Origin: Bradyrhizobium sp. sBnM-33
GTDB lineage: Bacteria; Pseudomonadota; Alphaproteobacteria; Rhizobiales; Xanthobacteraceae
Direction: 5' to 3'
Length of the DNA stretch: 64,000 nucleotides
NCBI RefSeq assembly: GCF_032917945.1
Contig: NZ_CP136624.1
Coordinates: forward strand, 8,122,001-8,186,000
Part shown: piece after piece, positions 35,108 to 43,201 of the stretch
Layout: each line of letters starts with the position of its first letter
How positions within the stretch are numbered: the first letter of the stretch is position 1
Program-made: the position numbers and the translations under genes
Notes under the pieces: generated by a model
Told to the model about the DNA's origin: nothing
Databases searched by the model: none
The model's input: the letters and a program-made list of their open reading frames with translations, nothing else

Positions 35108-35299
35108 TCAATGCTGCAGTTCCGGCTTCACGACGGTCTGCCGGACTTCGGCGCCGCAATCGGCGCATTCATAGGTGAAGTCGATCTTTGCCTGGTTCCA
35201 ATGCGGTTCGACGTCCCGAACGAACATCGGAAGTCCGACACAGCTCGGACAAAGGACGAAACCCGGCTCAATGCCATCATGATGAATATAGGCTGGCAT
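35108..35299 (-). CDS. Small zinc-ribbon protein
   Basis: A 63-residue protein with two CxxC knuckles, VLCPSCVG near residue 17 and YECADCGAE near residue 45, forming a probable zinc ribbon. Otherwise MPAYIHHDGIEPGF and a C-terminal VRQTVVKPELQH. GGGAGAG precedes ATG 35299. Such proteins often bind nucleic acid or a partner enzyme, but nothing here indicates which. It is convergent with the DUF5996 gene. Confidence 0.75.
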   Translation of the reverse strand: MPAYIHHDGIEPGFVLCPSCVGLPMFVRDVEPHWNQAKIDFTYECADCGAEVRQTVVKPELQH

Positions 35300-35468
35300 G
35301 TTGGCTCTCCCCACGGCAGCAATTCACGAGTAGCCCTTCCACCCGAAGCGCAGCATACGCGCGTGGGGCGAAGCCGATCATCAACTTCCGCGAACACAGC
35401 AGGAACGGCTGCACAATCCTGGCATGTGTTGCAGATTTGCACGGTTGTTCCCGTGCGGCAACAATGTG

Positions 35469-36656
35469 TCAGTTCTTTTCGCGCGACAGTGGCTTGCCGA
35501 GCAAGCGCTTCACATGGAAGTCGAGCCGCGGATAGTTGCGCAATTCTCGCACCGCGCGATCGCGCAAGGCGTAGGGCCATCCGCGCCAGCTCAAGGCCGC
35601 GCTGACGTCGATCAGCGGCACGCGCGTGACGCCGAAGCGGCGCTTATAGGCGTAATTGCCGACGGAGAAGTCGAACTCGCGCACGCCGTCCTTGTGCAGG
35701 GCTGCCATGGTGCGCTCGATGATCAGCCGGCCCGGCGAACAGCTCGACCATTTCTCGCCGGCATTGCTGATGCGGATCATCACATAACGTGAGCCGGTCC
35801 TGATGCCGAGCAGCGTCGCCACGATTTCGTCGCCGGCTGCGAGCGAGGAGACCAGCGCATAGCCGTTGCCGACGCCGTCGCGCACCAGGTTGCGATAGAA
35901 CACTGCGCAGGTTTCGTCATTGAGGATGTAATTCAGCCCGAGGCTTCGCATCCGCGTGCCCTGCTGAACCTCGGTGGTCGAGAGAATCCGCAGCGCCTCG
36001 TCGGTATCGGTGACGATCGCAAAGGACGCAGCCGGATCGCGCGTGAACACGCGCCAGCTCCGCTCCAGCTCTTTGCGCACGGTCCTTCCCAGCGAGTAGC
36101 GCCAGGCGTCGTAATCCTCGCCTGTCGTGACGAGATTACCGTTGAGCGAGCATGCTCCGGCAGCATCGAGCAACGCAATAGGATTGGGCTTACCGTCGAG
36201 GTCGACAGGCACCTTGCGAAGGCGGACAAGATCGGCCGCGTCGGGCATCCGCTGCAGCGCAGACAACAGGCTGCGCCACAGCGCGCGCGCCATCTTGGCA
36301 TCGCGTGGCGCGGCGCTGCCCAGGATCGGCGCATTGTAATCGGTCAAATCGAGATCGGCGAATTCGACAATGACGATCTTGCCTTGCTGTCGGCGGATCA
36401 GCGGCAGCAGCACAACCGGCTCGCCGCTCGATGCGTCTGTGACGATCGCGATCAACGGCGCCACGCCCTCGGCCGCGGCGAAGGCGCCGTACCAGGCGTC
36501 ATACCATTGCGGGTGCTGGAACGGCGTCGACGGGCTGATGTCGTGCCACCGCGCGACGGCCTGTTGCCAGTCGCGCACCAGTTCGACGCGGAATCCGGCC
36601 GCGCGGCGTGATGAGCGCGCCGCCAATTGCCCCGCACTGGTCGTCAGCACTGTCAT
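35469..36656 (-). CDS. CelD/BcsL-type GNAT acyltransferase
   Basis: A 395-residue protein of the GNAT family described as involved in cellulose or exopolysaccharide biosynthesis. The N-terminal half has TPFQHPQWYDAWYGAFAAAE and PLIAIVTDASSGEPVVLLPL. The C-terminal acyltransferase domain has GYALVSSLAAGDEIVATLLG, WSSCSPGRLIIERTMAALHK and VREFDFSVGNYAYKRRFG, which is the family signature. It likely acylates a sugar of the surface polymer, using acyl-CoA in the cytoplasm. It follows the JmjC-like gene after 12 bases on the same strand, so the two form an operon at the left edge of the polysaccharide locus. Confidence 0.85.
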   Translation of the reverse strand: MTVLTTSAGQLAARSSRRAAGFRVELVRDWQQAVARWHDISPSTPFQHPQWYDAWYGAFAAAEGVAPLIAIVTDASSGEPVVLLPLIRRQQGKIVIVEFADLDLTDYNAPILGSAAPRDAKMARALWRSLLSALQRMPDAADLVRLRKVPVDLDGKPNPIALLDAAGACSLNGNLVTTGEDYDAWRYSLGRTVRKELERSWRVFTRDPAASFAIVTDTDEALRILSTTEVQQGTRMRSLGLNYILNDETCAVFYRNLVRDGVGNGYALVSSLAAGDEIVATLLGIRTGSRYVMIRISNAGEKWSSCSPGRLIIERTMAALHKDGVREFDFSVGNYAYKRRFGVTRVPLIDVSAALSWRGWPYALRDRAVRELRNYPRLDFHVKRLLGKPLSREKN

Positions 36657-36668
36657 CGGCGTTGCGAT

Positions 36669-37601
36669 CTATGCCGCCTTCGGCAGATCGATAATCTTGC
36701 CGGGTTCGCCCGCATCGAGGCGGAAATCGATCGCGCGGCGGGCGCTCCGCTCGCGCTTGACCCATTTGCTGTCGCGCACGATTTTTTGCAGTATCTTCTT
36801 GGCGAAGAAGGACGGTCCGCGCAGATTGCGGCTCTTCGGCGTATAGCCGAAGCGGTGGCGCAGCAGACCGTTGGCGAGATGAATGATCTGGGCGCGACGG
36901 ATGTCGTTGTTACCGTAAGACACCGTCATCGAGATGTTGACGGTGCCAAGATTTTCGACGCGGTGCGGCGCGTTCAGCGGCCAGTTCAGCATCTGGCCGG
37001 GCTCGAGGTCGAACACCTGCGCATGCGCGTCGTACCAGGGCGCATAGGGCAGATCGACCTCGACGTCGAACAGCGCGATGTCCTCGAGGTGCTCCGGCTT
37101 GAGGAACGGCGGCGTGTTCGGATAGACGTAGACCCGCTTGCGGCCGGCGATCTGGATCAGACCCTGCCCGGGTAAATCGGCATGATAATAAACCTGCGCG
37201 TCCGGCGAGGAGACCAGAATGCCGGCCTGGTGGTTCGGCGCCACGAACCCAGGAACCTTGGCGGCGATCTCCTCGAACATCCGGTCGATCAGCTTGCGAA
37301 AGCGACTGTCGACCGCGCCGACGTCGCGCATGTTGAGCCAGAGCCCGCCGCGGGCAATCGCTTCGATGACCTGCCGGCCGGAGAGGTTACCGATATCACC
37401 CTCGCGCCACACCCGGCTGGAGCCCTTGGCCCCGGTCTTCACCAGGCTGTAGTGCTCGCGTGGATAGCTCTCGATCAGTTGGGCGAGTTCGTCCATCGAG
37501 AAGGCGGGCGATTTGTGCATCTCGTGTTGCAGCCGGATCGGCTGATGGCTCCAAAGCTCGGAATGCGTCTCATCCCATGTGCTGAAGATCTTGCCCGTCA
37601 T
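36669..37601 (-). CDS. JmjC/cupin-like putative Fe(II)/2-oxoglutarate dioxygenase
   Basis: A 310-residue protein. The facial triad of Fe/2OG oxygenases is readable: His140 and Asp142 in VYYHADLPGQGLIQ and His213 in LNAPHRVENLG. The strand RKRVYVYPN could supply the 2OG-binding residue. The middle part matches the cupin-like/JmjC proteins often annotated as transcription factors. The C-terminal 60 residues are very basic. It heads a two-gene operon with the CelD-type acyltransferase and diverges from a GT4 gene. A hydroxylase acting on a sugar, lipid or protein of the polysaccharide system is possible; the substrate is unknown. Confidence 0.78.
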   Translation of the reverse strand: MTGKIFSTWDETHSELWSHQPIRLQHEMHKSPAFSMDELAQLIESYPREHYSLVKTGAKGSSRVWREGDIGNLSGRQVIEAIARGGLWLNMRDVGAVDSRFRKLIDRMFEEIAAKVPGFVAPNHQAGILVSSPDAQVYYHADLPGQGLIQIAGRKRVYVYPNTPPFLKPEHLEDIALFDVEVDLPYAPWYDAHAQVFDLEPGQMLNWPLNAPHRVENLGTVNISMTVSYGNNDIRRAQIIHLANGLLRHRFGYTPKSRNLRGPSFFAKKILQKIVRDSKWVKRERSARRAIDFRLDAGEPGKIIDLPKAA

Positions 37602-37830
37602 CGCCGCGCTCCTGCTGACTTCCTGTTGCCTGGCGCACGGCCTATTCCGGCTGTCCCGAAATCGCGGCTTGGCGCCATTGCGTGACCGCCCGATGTCCCG
37701 TTATGAGACGGCCGGACGATCTTCACGGTAGAATTGGCAAGAACGGTGCCGGGCGGACGCTGCCGCTTACCGGAAGCTAATGTCTGGCAGGTATGGCTAA
37801 CGCCGAGACTCACTGGAACCCCGCCGCACG

Positions 37831-38922
37831 ATGACTGGAGAAACCCGATATCGGGCGCTGTTTCTTGGCGCGGGACCGCAGATGCATTGCGGCATCGGTC
37901 AGTTCACCCGGCTGTTGCAGGAGACGATCGAAAAGCTCGAGCCCGGCGCTAGCGCGACGTTAACCCTGACGCGCAGCGAGGGTTCGCTCGCCGATATCTG
38001 GCGCGCGGTCGGCACGGCAGAAAGCGTGGTCTGCAACCTCCCGATCGTGGCGTGGAAACGCGTGATCGTCGCGCCGCTCATGGTGCTGGCGATCGGCTGG
38101 CTACGCCGGCGCAAAATTATCCTGATTCAACACGAATGGGGCGGGCTGCACTGGCTGCGCCGCATCACCTACATTCCGGCGCTGCTGCTGGCCGACACCA
38201 TCATCATGTTCTCGCCGCTGGTCCGGCGCGAGCTGGCTGACGATCGCCTGCTCGGCTGGACCGCGAAAAAAATCGTGCTGGCGCCGCTGCCGCCGAATAT
38301 TGAAGCCCCGGCAGGCATCGAGGACTCGAAATTGCGCCATCGCCTCATCGCCGCCAAAGGCGACGGGCGGCTCTTGATCGGCCATTTCGGATCGATCTAT
38401 CCGAGCAAGCAACCCAATGCGCTGCTCGAGATCGGCGCCATCCTGAAGCAGCGCGGGCTCAAGCCGCTGCTCGTCTATATCGGCTCCTTCATTCGCGGCG
38501 TCGACAAGGTCGAGGAGGAGTTTCATGCCCGCGCGCGCGAACTCGGCATTGCCGAAGACGTAAGCGTCTCCGGCTTCGTCGCCTCCGATCACGAGGTGTT
38601 CGGCCTGTTCAGCGAGGTGGACGTATTCTGCTATCCACTTGACGAAGGGATCACCGCGCGGCGCTCCAGCATTCTCACCTGCGTGCAATCCGGCCGTCCG
38701 CTGATCGTCGCCGGGCCTGCGCTGCCCGAGGAATTCGACCACCATCCGCGGTTCAAGGAACTGATCAGCCGCGGCGCTGTCGTGCTGGTCGCGCGCGGCT
38801 CGGATAACGAGGCCTATGCCGACCGGATTGCCTCGGTGGTGAAGTGGCCGCCGGTGCCGTTGCCGTTTGATTTCGACGGCTGGTGGAAGGATGTGGCCGA
38901 AGCTGTGCGGGCACAGTTGTAG
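37831..38922 (+). CDS. GT4-like glycosyltransferase
   Basis: A 363-residue GT-B fold transferase for the polysaccharide repeat unit. The N-terminal domain begins YRALFLGAGPQMHCGIGQFT. The C-terminal domain shows LLIGHFGSIYPSKQPNALLE, VSVSGFVASDHEVFGLFSEV, and the donor site DVFCYPLDEGITARRSSILT, in which the usual EGFG pattern is altered to EGITARR. It carries a short hydrophobic stretch (VIVAPLMVLAIGWL), so may associate with the membrane. It is the only plus-strand gene between two minus-strand groups, in a divergent arrangement with the JmjC-like gene. Confidence 0.85.
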   Translation: MTGETRYRALFLGAGPQMHCGIGQFTRLLQETIEKLEPGASATLTLTRSEGSLADIWRAVGTAESVVCNLPIVAWKRVIVAPLMVLAIGWLRRRKIILIQHEWGGLHWLRRITYIPALLLADTIIMFSPLVRRELADDRLLGWTAKKIVLAPLPPNIEAPAGIEDSKLRHRLIAAKGDGRLLIGHFGSIYPSKQPNALLEIGAILKQRGLKPLLVYIGSFIRGVDKVEEEFHARARELGIAEDVSVSGFVASDHEVFGLFSEVDVFCYPLDEGITARRSSILTCVQSGRPLIVAGPALPEEFDHHPRFKELISRGAVVLVARGSDNEAYADRIASVVKWPPVPLPFDFDGWWKDVAEAVRAQL

Positions 38923-38931
38923 GATGCGTTC

Positions 38932-39062
38932 CCCGGACGCAGCGCAGTGCGCCGCCTTGCGGCGTAGTGCGCTGCTGATCCGGGGTCCGGGAAGTTGCGG
39001 GAGGGAATGGGTCCCGGCTCTACGGCGCAGCGCGAAGAGCGCTGCACCGCGTCCGGGACACG
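38932..39062. repeat. CCCCGGACGCAGCGCAG repeat
   Basis: GCGTTCCCCGGACGCAGCGCAG at the left, CGCTGCACCGCGTCCGGGAC at the right, with inner hairpins GCGCCGCCTTGCGGCG and GCAGCGCGAAGAGCGCTGC. It has the form of a repeat frequent in Bradyrhizobium. It separates two convergent genes of the polysaccharide locus. Confidence 0.65.
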
Positions 39063-39068
39063 CAATCG

Positions 39069-40382
39069 TCAGGCACGCGCCCGGAACCGGGCGAGATAGT
39101 GCAGACCGAATACCGCCATCAGGAACGTGAACCACAGCGGATCGGAGCGGTCGAGAAAGAAGCTTTCCATCGCCGACAGATAGAGCCCGAACAGCCAGAT
39201 CCGCAGCAGCATCATGGCGAGCGGACCGTTGTTGCCGCCCTCCTCCGCCCGTTGGAAATTCCTCAACGGCAGAATCACCAGCACCAGGATCAGCAAAAGA
39301 AGCCCGGGAACGCCCATACCCAGCGCGGTGTCGAGATAGCCATTATGGCTGTGCGCGGCGAAGCTGGCCCACTCCTTGCCTTCGGGAAGATTTTGAATGG
39401 CGCTGCTGCCCCAGAAGGAAGCAAAGCCGTATCCGGTGAGCAATCGTGCCTGTAGCGACTGCAACGCAAACGCCCAGATGTCAGTGCGCCCGGTGAACGT
39501 CGAATCGAACGGCAGCAGTTTGGAGATTCCGGCGAGGCTTTCAAACATCACCGTGCCGACGCTCAGCAGGTTCAGCAACACCAGCGGCGTGAGCAAGATG
39601 ATCGCGCGAAGCCAGAACGAGCGGATTAAAGAGGTGACCGACGTCAGCAGAAGCACCGCAAAGCACAGCGTCAGCGAGCTCTTTCCGGCCGAATACAATA
39701 GGAACAGCGAGGCAAGCGCGGTGATGGCGGCGCCGGACATCCATAGACCGGAGCGGATGATGTAGACGCCGAGAAACAGTACCATCACCATGATGGCTGC
39801 GGCCTGGTTCTTGTGGCCGAACGTGCCGCGCCAGTTGCCGGCAAGTCCCGGCTCCAGCGGGTCGGTCGCCAAGTGAATCGAAAGATCCGGGGCCAGCAAT
39901 ATTCCGAGATAGCAGATCGCCAATAGCGTGAGCGCCGCGATCGTGAACCAATGCATCAATTCCTGCTGTGACCGCGGCAGCAGCATCAGCGCGGCGGTGA
40001 CTGCGACAACGCAGGTCGTCAGCGAACAACGCCTGATCGACGTTGTCGGATCGAACGACAAGACGACGGTTACCAGCACCCAGGCGCCGAACAGGACAAA
40101 CGCCGGCGACAACAATGTCGCCAATCCCCGGGCGTCATTTCGCATCGCGAGCGCAACTGTCAGCACGCTGAGCGCGCCGAACATCGCATAGGTTGCCAGT
40201 TCGTTTCCGGTGCTGACGTCACCGATCTGCATGTCGCCGAGACTGACGAACGGATGTAGCGATATCCAGCCAAGCAGCAGCGTGCCGACAAAGGTCGCGC
40301 CGCGAACGATGTCCATCACCTGCTGCCGCTCTATCCCGGCGGCAACATTGCGGATTTCTGATGCGCCGATGCGCTGGCTCAT
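39069..40382 (-). CDS. O-antigen ligase/Wzy-type polymerase
   Basis: A 437-residue inner-membrane protein with about 11-12 hydrophobic segments. The Wzy_C-type block with the large periplasmic loop contains TFTGRTDIWAFALQSLQ, LLTGYGFASFWGSSA and AAHSHNGYLDTALGMGVPG, the histidine-rich signature of the family. It should polymerise lipid-linked repeat units in the periplasm (or ligate them). Its ATG overlaps the stop of the preceding GT2 gene by four bases (ATGA). ATG 40382 is preferred over an upstream in-frame start. Confidence 0.88.
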   Translation of the reverse strand: MSQRIGASEIRNVAAGIERQQVMDIVRGATFVGTLLLGWISLHPFVSLGDMQIGDVSTGNELATYAMFGALSVLTVALAMRNDARGLATLLSPAFVLFGAWVLVTVVLSFDPTTSIRRCSLTTCVVAVTAALMLLPRSQQELMHWFTIAALTLLAICYLGILLAPDLSIHLATDPLEPGLAGNWRGTFGHKNQAAAIMVMVLFLGVYIIRSGLWMSGAAITALASLFLLYSAGKSSLTLCFAVLLLTSVTSLIRSFWLRAIILLTPLVLLNLLSVGTVMFESLAGISKLLPFDSTFTGRTDIWAFALQSLQARLLTGYGFASFWGSSAIQNLPEGKEWASFAAHSHNGYLDTALGMGVPGLLLLILVLVILPLRNFQRAEEGGNNGPLAMMLLRIWLFGLYLSAMESFFLDRSDPLWFTFLMAVFGLHYLARFRARA

Positions 40383-41428
40383 GAGACGATCTTCGAGGCC
40401 TTGTAGGGCTGCGGCTCGAGGCCGAACGCGGCCAGCACGCTGCCGATTGCCACGATTACGGGATGCATGGCAATGGTCCACTCGCGCTCGGTGAAGACCG
40501 CGTGCAGGGCATGGATGAGCGACAGCGGCAAGGCTGCCAGCAATTTGGCGGTCAACTTCGCCCGCAACCGGAACGTCGGCGTCGCTTTGCGCTGGACGTG
40601 GTAGTTAATCGCGCCGATCCGCAAGCCCCGCGTCACCAGCCATTTCAGGCCGGTTCGGTTTTGCGGCACGGTCTCGCTGATCGCGGCTTCGGCTACCCAA
40701 TGAAACCGCAAACCGAGCCTTTTGCAGCGATAGAAGAAATCGGTGTCTCCGCCGCCAAGAAAATTGAAACGGAGGTCGAACGCCGGCGTGTCCAACCGGT
40801 CGAACACCGCGCGCCGGATCAGGCAATTGCCGCAGCCATAGATCACCGGCACTGGACCTGAGGCGTCGTAGGCCGGCGCAAATGCGGGGTGACGACGCAG
40901 CCCACGCTTCCGTTTGTCATCGAATTCAGGAAATACCGGCCCGCCGACGATGTCGGCGCCGGTCGCTTCCGCCGTCCCGACCATCTGCTCCAGCCAGTCC
41001 GGCGAAGCGATTTCGTCGTCGTCGATCATCAAGAAGCTGGTCGCAGAAGGGAACATCTGCAGCGCCGTCTCGAAGGCGGCATTGATCGCATAGCAGTTTC
41101 CCTGCCGCGGCTCGATCACGCAGAGTCCTGAGAGCTTCCCCGACGCCAGATATTCGGCGGCCACCGGCACGCTCTCGCTCCTCGACGCATCGTTCTCCAC
41201 CATCACGATGGCGAAGCGGTGGCTGGCGCGTTGAGCGGCAAGCGACTGAAGCGTCCGGCGCAGGTACTCGGGGCGGCGAAAACAGGGGATGCAAACCACA
41301 GTTTCGAGTCCCGGATCGAGCGCCGGCGAAACTGCCACCAGTGCGCGCAGAGCCCTGACCGCCGGATCAGGCCGCTCCATCCGGCGATCGCTGGTCGAAA
41401 TCCCTGCCATGAAAGTCTGGTCGTTCAC
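40379..41428 (-). CDS. GT2-family glycosyltransferase
   Basis: A 349-residue GT-A enzyme. The N-terminus reads TVVCIPCFRRPEYLRRTLQS, the nucleotide-binding part VMVENDASR, and the DxD metal site MIDDDEIASPDW. NFLGGGDTDFFYRCKRLGLR is the acceptor-side ED/DxD helix seen in this group. A hydrophobic C-terminal segment (TIAMHPVIVAIGSVLAAFG) may anchor it. It is translationally coupled to the polymerase gene (ATGA overlap), so both probably serve one polymer. Confidence 0.88.
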   Translation of the reverse strand: MNDQTFMAGISTSDRRMERPDPAVRALRALVAVSPALDPGLETVVCIPCFRRPEYLRRTLQSLAAQRASHRFAIVMVENDASRSESVPVAAEYLASGKLSGLCVIEPRQGNCYAINAAFETALQMFPSATSFLMIDDDEIASPDWLEQMVGTAEATGADIVGGPVFPEFDDKRKRGLRRHPAFAPAYDASGPVPVIYGCGNCLIRRAVFDRLDTPAFDLRFNFLGGGDTDFFYRCKRLGLRFHWVAEAAISETVPQNRTGLKWLVTRGLRIGAINYHVQRKATPTFRLRAKLTAKLLAALPLSLIHALHAVFTEREWTIAMHPVIVAIGSVLAAFGLEPQPYKASKIVS

Positions 41429-41641
41429 GAATATGTCTCATCGTCCCGAAACGGGATGGCCGGACTAATCCGGCACACTTCCGTCTCGATAAAACCGCTC
41501 GCTCCGGGATCTCTCCGGGCGTTGCGGAAGTAACGCGCACCGTGGTGCAAATTTCGATCCGGCAGCGAAACGTGAGGCACCGAACTTCGGCGACGGTTAA
41601 TGGACGGGGTTAATCCGCGCTGAACGAACGTCGAGTGCGGA

Positions 41642-42628
41642 TCAACGGCTGAACAATTTTCGGAACAGCCTTTGCGAGTTCGGAAACTGGCCGTTGTCGA
41701 TCTGGGTAGGCCACGCCCCGTTGACGTCGAAATAGGCGGCGTAGGCGATCCTGTCTTCGTTCTTCATGAACCAGTCGTGCATCTGCTGAATGAAGAACGG
41801 ATTATCTCCGAAATTGCCCACGCCCCATTCGGGATAGCTCATGCGCTTGCCGTGTCGGAGCGCAAAGTCGCGGTGCCATTCGAGGCCGAATGGCGCCTTG
41901 ACGTAGAAGGTGTTCCAGCGCTCCTCGGCGGAGCCTTCATGCTTGAAGTCGTAAACGTCGAGGCCGATGTAATCGACGACGTCGTCGCCGGGGTAGCTCG
42001 CGTCCGCCGGCATATCCTGCGGTCCCCATCCCGGACACCAATCGAACTTGAAGCCAGTGGAGTGACGGCGGAATATCTCCACGACGCGGCGGAACGCCTT
42101 GATGTAATCGGCTTCATGCCCTTTCGCGAACCACGCCATTTCCGCCAGGTTCATTTCCCAGCCGAGCCGGATGATCGCCTGGGGATGGGCTGCCGAAATC
42201 GCCCGGGCTGCCGCTTCGAATTCGGCATCGTGCAAGCCTTCGGCAACGTCGGCGAGAGGCGTGCCCTTCATGGTCAGTGGGATCGACCAGACCACGTTGC
42301 GCATAGGGTTGAGCTTCCTCCAAACGCCGGGAACCCAACTCAGTTTGGAGAAGTCCTCCCAGGCGGTTTGTCCATAGAAGTCGACGCCGAGCACCGAGGA
42401 CGGCTTCTGCTTCAGCCATTTTTCCCACGCCTGCAGCGTATGCTCCCGCCCGACGGGACCCCAATTCACGAAGGCGCCTGCGAACTTCGACGGAGTGGAC
42501 GTGGCGCGTGAGGCAGCATTGCTGTCGACGTGCGCTAACAGCAGCACGGTCAGGACAAAAGCTGCCAGGAACAGCACCAGCCGCTTCAGGCCGTGCTTCT
42601 TGCGATGCCTCTGATCAGTTCGGAACAT
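41642..42628 (-). CDS. Membrane-anchored GH26-like glycoside hydrolase
   Basis: A 328-residue protein. A basic N-terminus is followed by one membrane segment (LVLFLAAFVLTVLLLAHV). The TIM-barrel part has the two glutamates expected in GH26 enzymes: the acid/base in IIRLGWEMNL and the nucleophile in RMSYPEWGVGN. FKFDWCPGWGPQDM and DDVVDYIGLDVYDF lie between. It could trim or release the polymer in the periplasm, as glycanases do in other polysaccharide loci. GAGGGTGG precedes ATG 42628. It faces away from the flippase gene across a 570-base gap. Confidence 0.83.
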   Translation of the reverse strand: MFRTDQRHRKKHGLKRLVLFLAAFVLTVLLLAHVDSNAASRATSTPSKFAGAFVNWGPVGREHTLQAWEKWLKQKPSSVLGVDFYGQTAWEDFSKLSWVPGVWRKLNPMRNVVWSIPLTMKGTPLADVAEGLHDAEFEAAARAISAAHPQAIIRLGWEMNLAEMAWFAKGHEADYIKAFRRVVEIFRRHSTGFKFDWCPGWGPQDMPADASYPGDDVVDYIGLDVYDFKHEGSAEERWNTFYVKAPFGLEWHRDFALRHGKRMSYPEWGVGNFGDNPFFIQQMHDWFMKNEDRIAYAAYFDVNGAWPTQIDNGQFPNSQRLFRKLFSR

Positions 42629-43201
42629 CGTCCACCCTCGCGTGCTTTCTGGCAAAGACGGACGTCACGGCGCTAAGGCGCCGCAGGAAACCGTTGCGAT
42701 GATGAACTCTCGCCGTCGCAAAAGGATACAGACCGGACAAGGTGGCTGTCCCAAAATCAACAGGAGCCCCGCAGAGCCCGCTCTGCGGAAAGAGATTTTA
42801 TCGAAAAATAGCCAAACGCTCATCGGCAATCCATTCGCCGAAAAGGCCGGCGATCTCGGTGACGGGCTGTGCAATATCCAGTCCACTGCGGGCGCATGCA
42901 CGAATACGTGCGGCCGAAATGGTTACCGCGCAGCTCAGAACGGCCCGGCCTGTTGCAAACACGGACAGCCCGGACAGATCGGATGTGCCGAAAGCTTCCG
43001 GCCTCGTCGTCTATCGGCAAGAGCCGACGGAAAACCTCCGAGTTAACCACGCTGACGCACCGCAAGACGTTCCGCGCCGGTTCGGCACCGATCTTGCTCC
43101 AATGGGCACCGCGGGAGATCGCGCCTGATAACGGCGAGCCTCCGGCAGATCGTCGAGATGAATTGTGCCGTGTCATTAACCCTGAACCCATTGCCGAAGT
43201 A
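42629..43201. other. 573-base divergent intergenic region in the polysaccharide locus
   Basis: It lies between the GH26-like gene and the flippase gene and must hold promoters for both directions. I see GCGCTAAGGCGC and CGCAGAGCCCGCTCTGCG short palindromes and an AT-richer stretch GATTTTATCGAAAAATAGC near 42793, but no clear promoter pair, RNA or gene. Open frames crossing it lack ribosome sites and family resemblance. Confidence 0.4.

Noticed and set aside
42869..43201. Upstream extension of the flippase by 111 residues
   Set aside because: The leader is charged, has no homology that I recognise and precedes the normal first helix; ATG 43202 fits the family.
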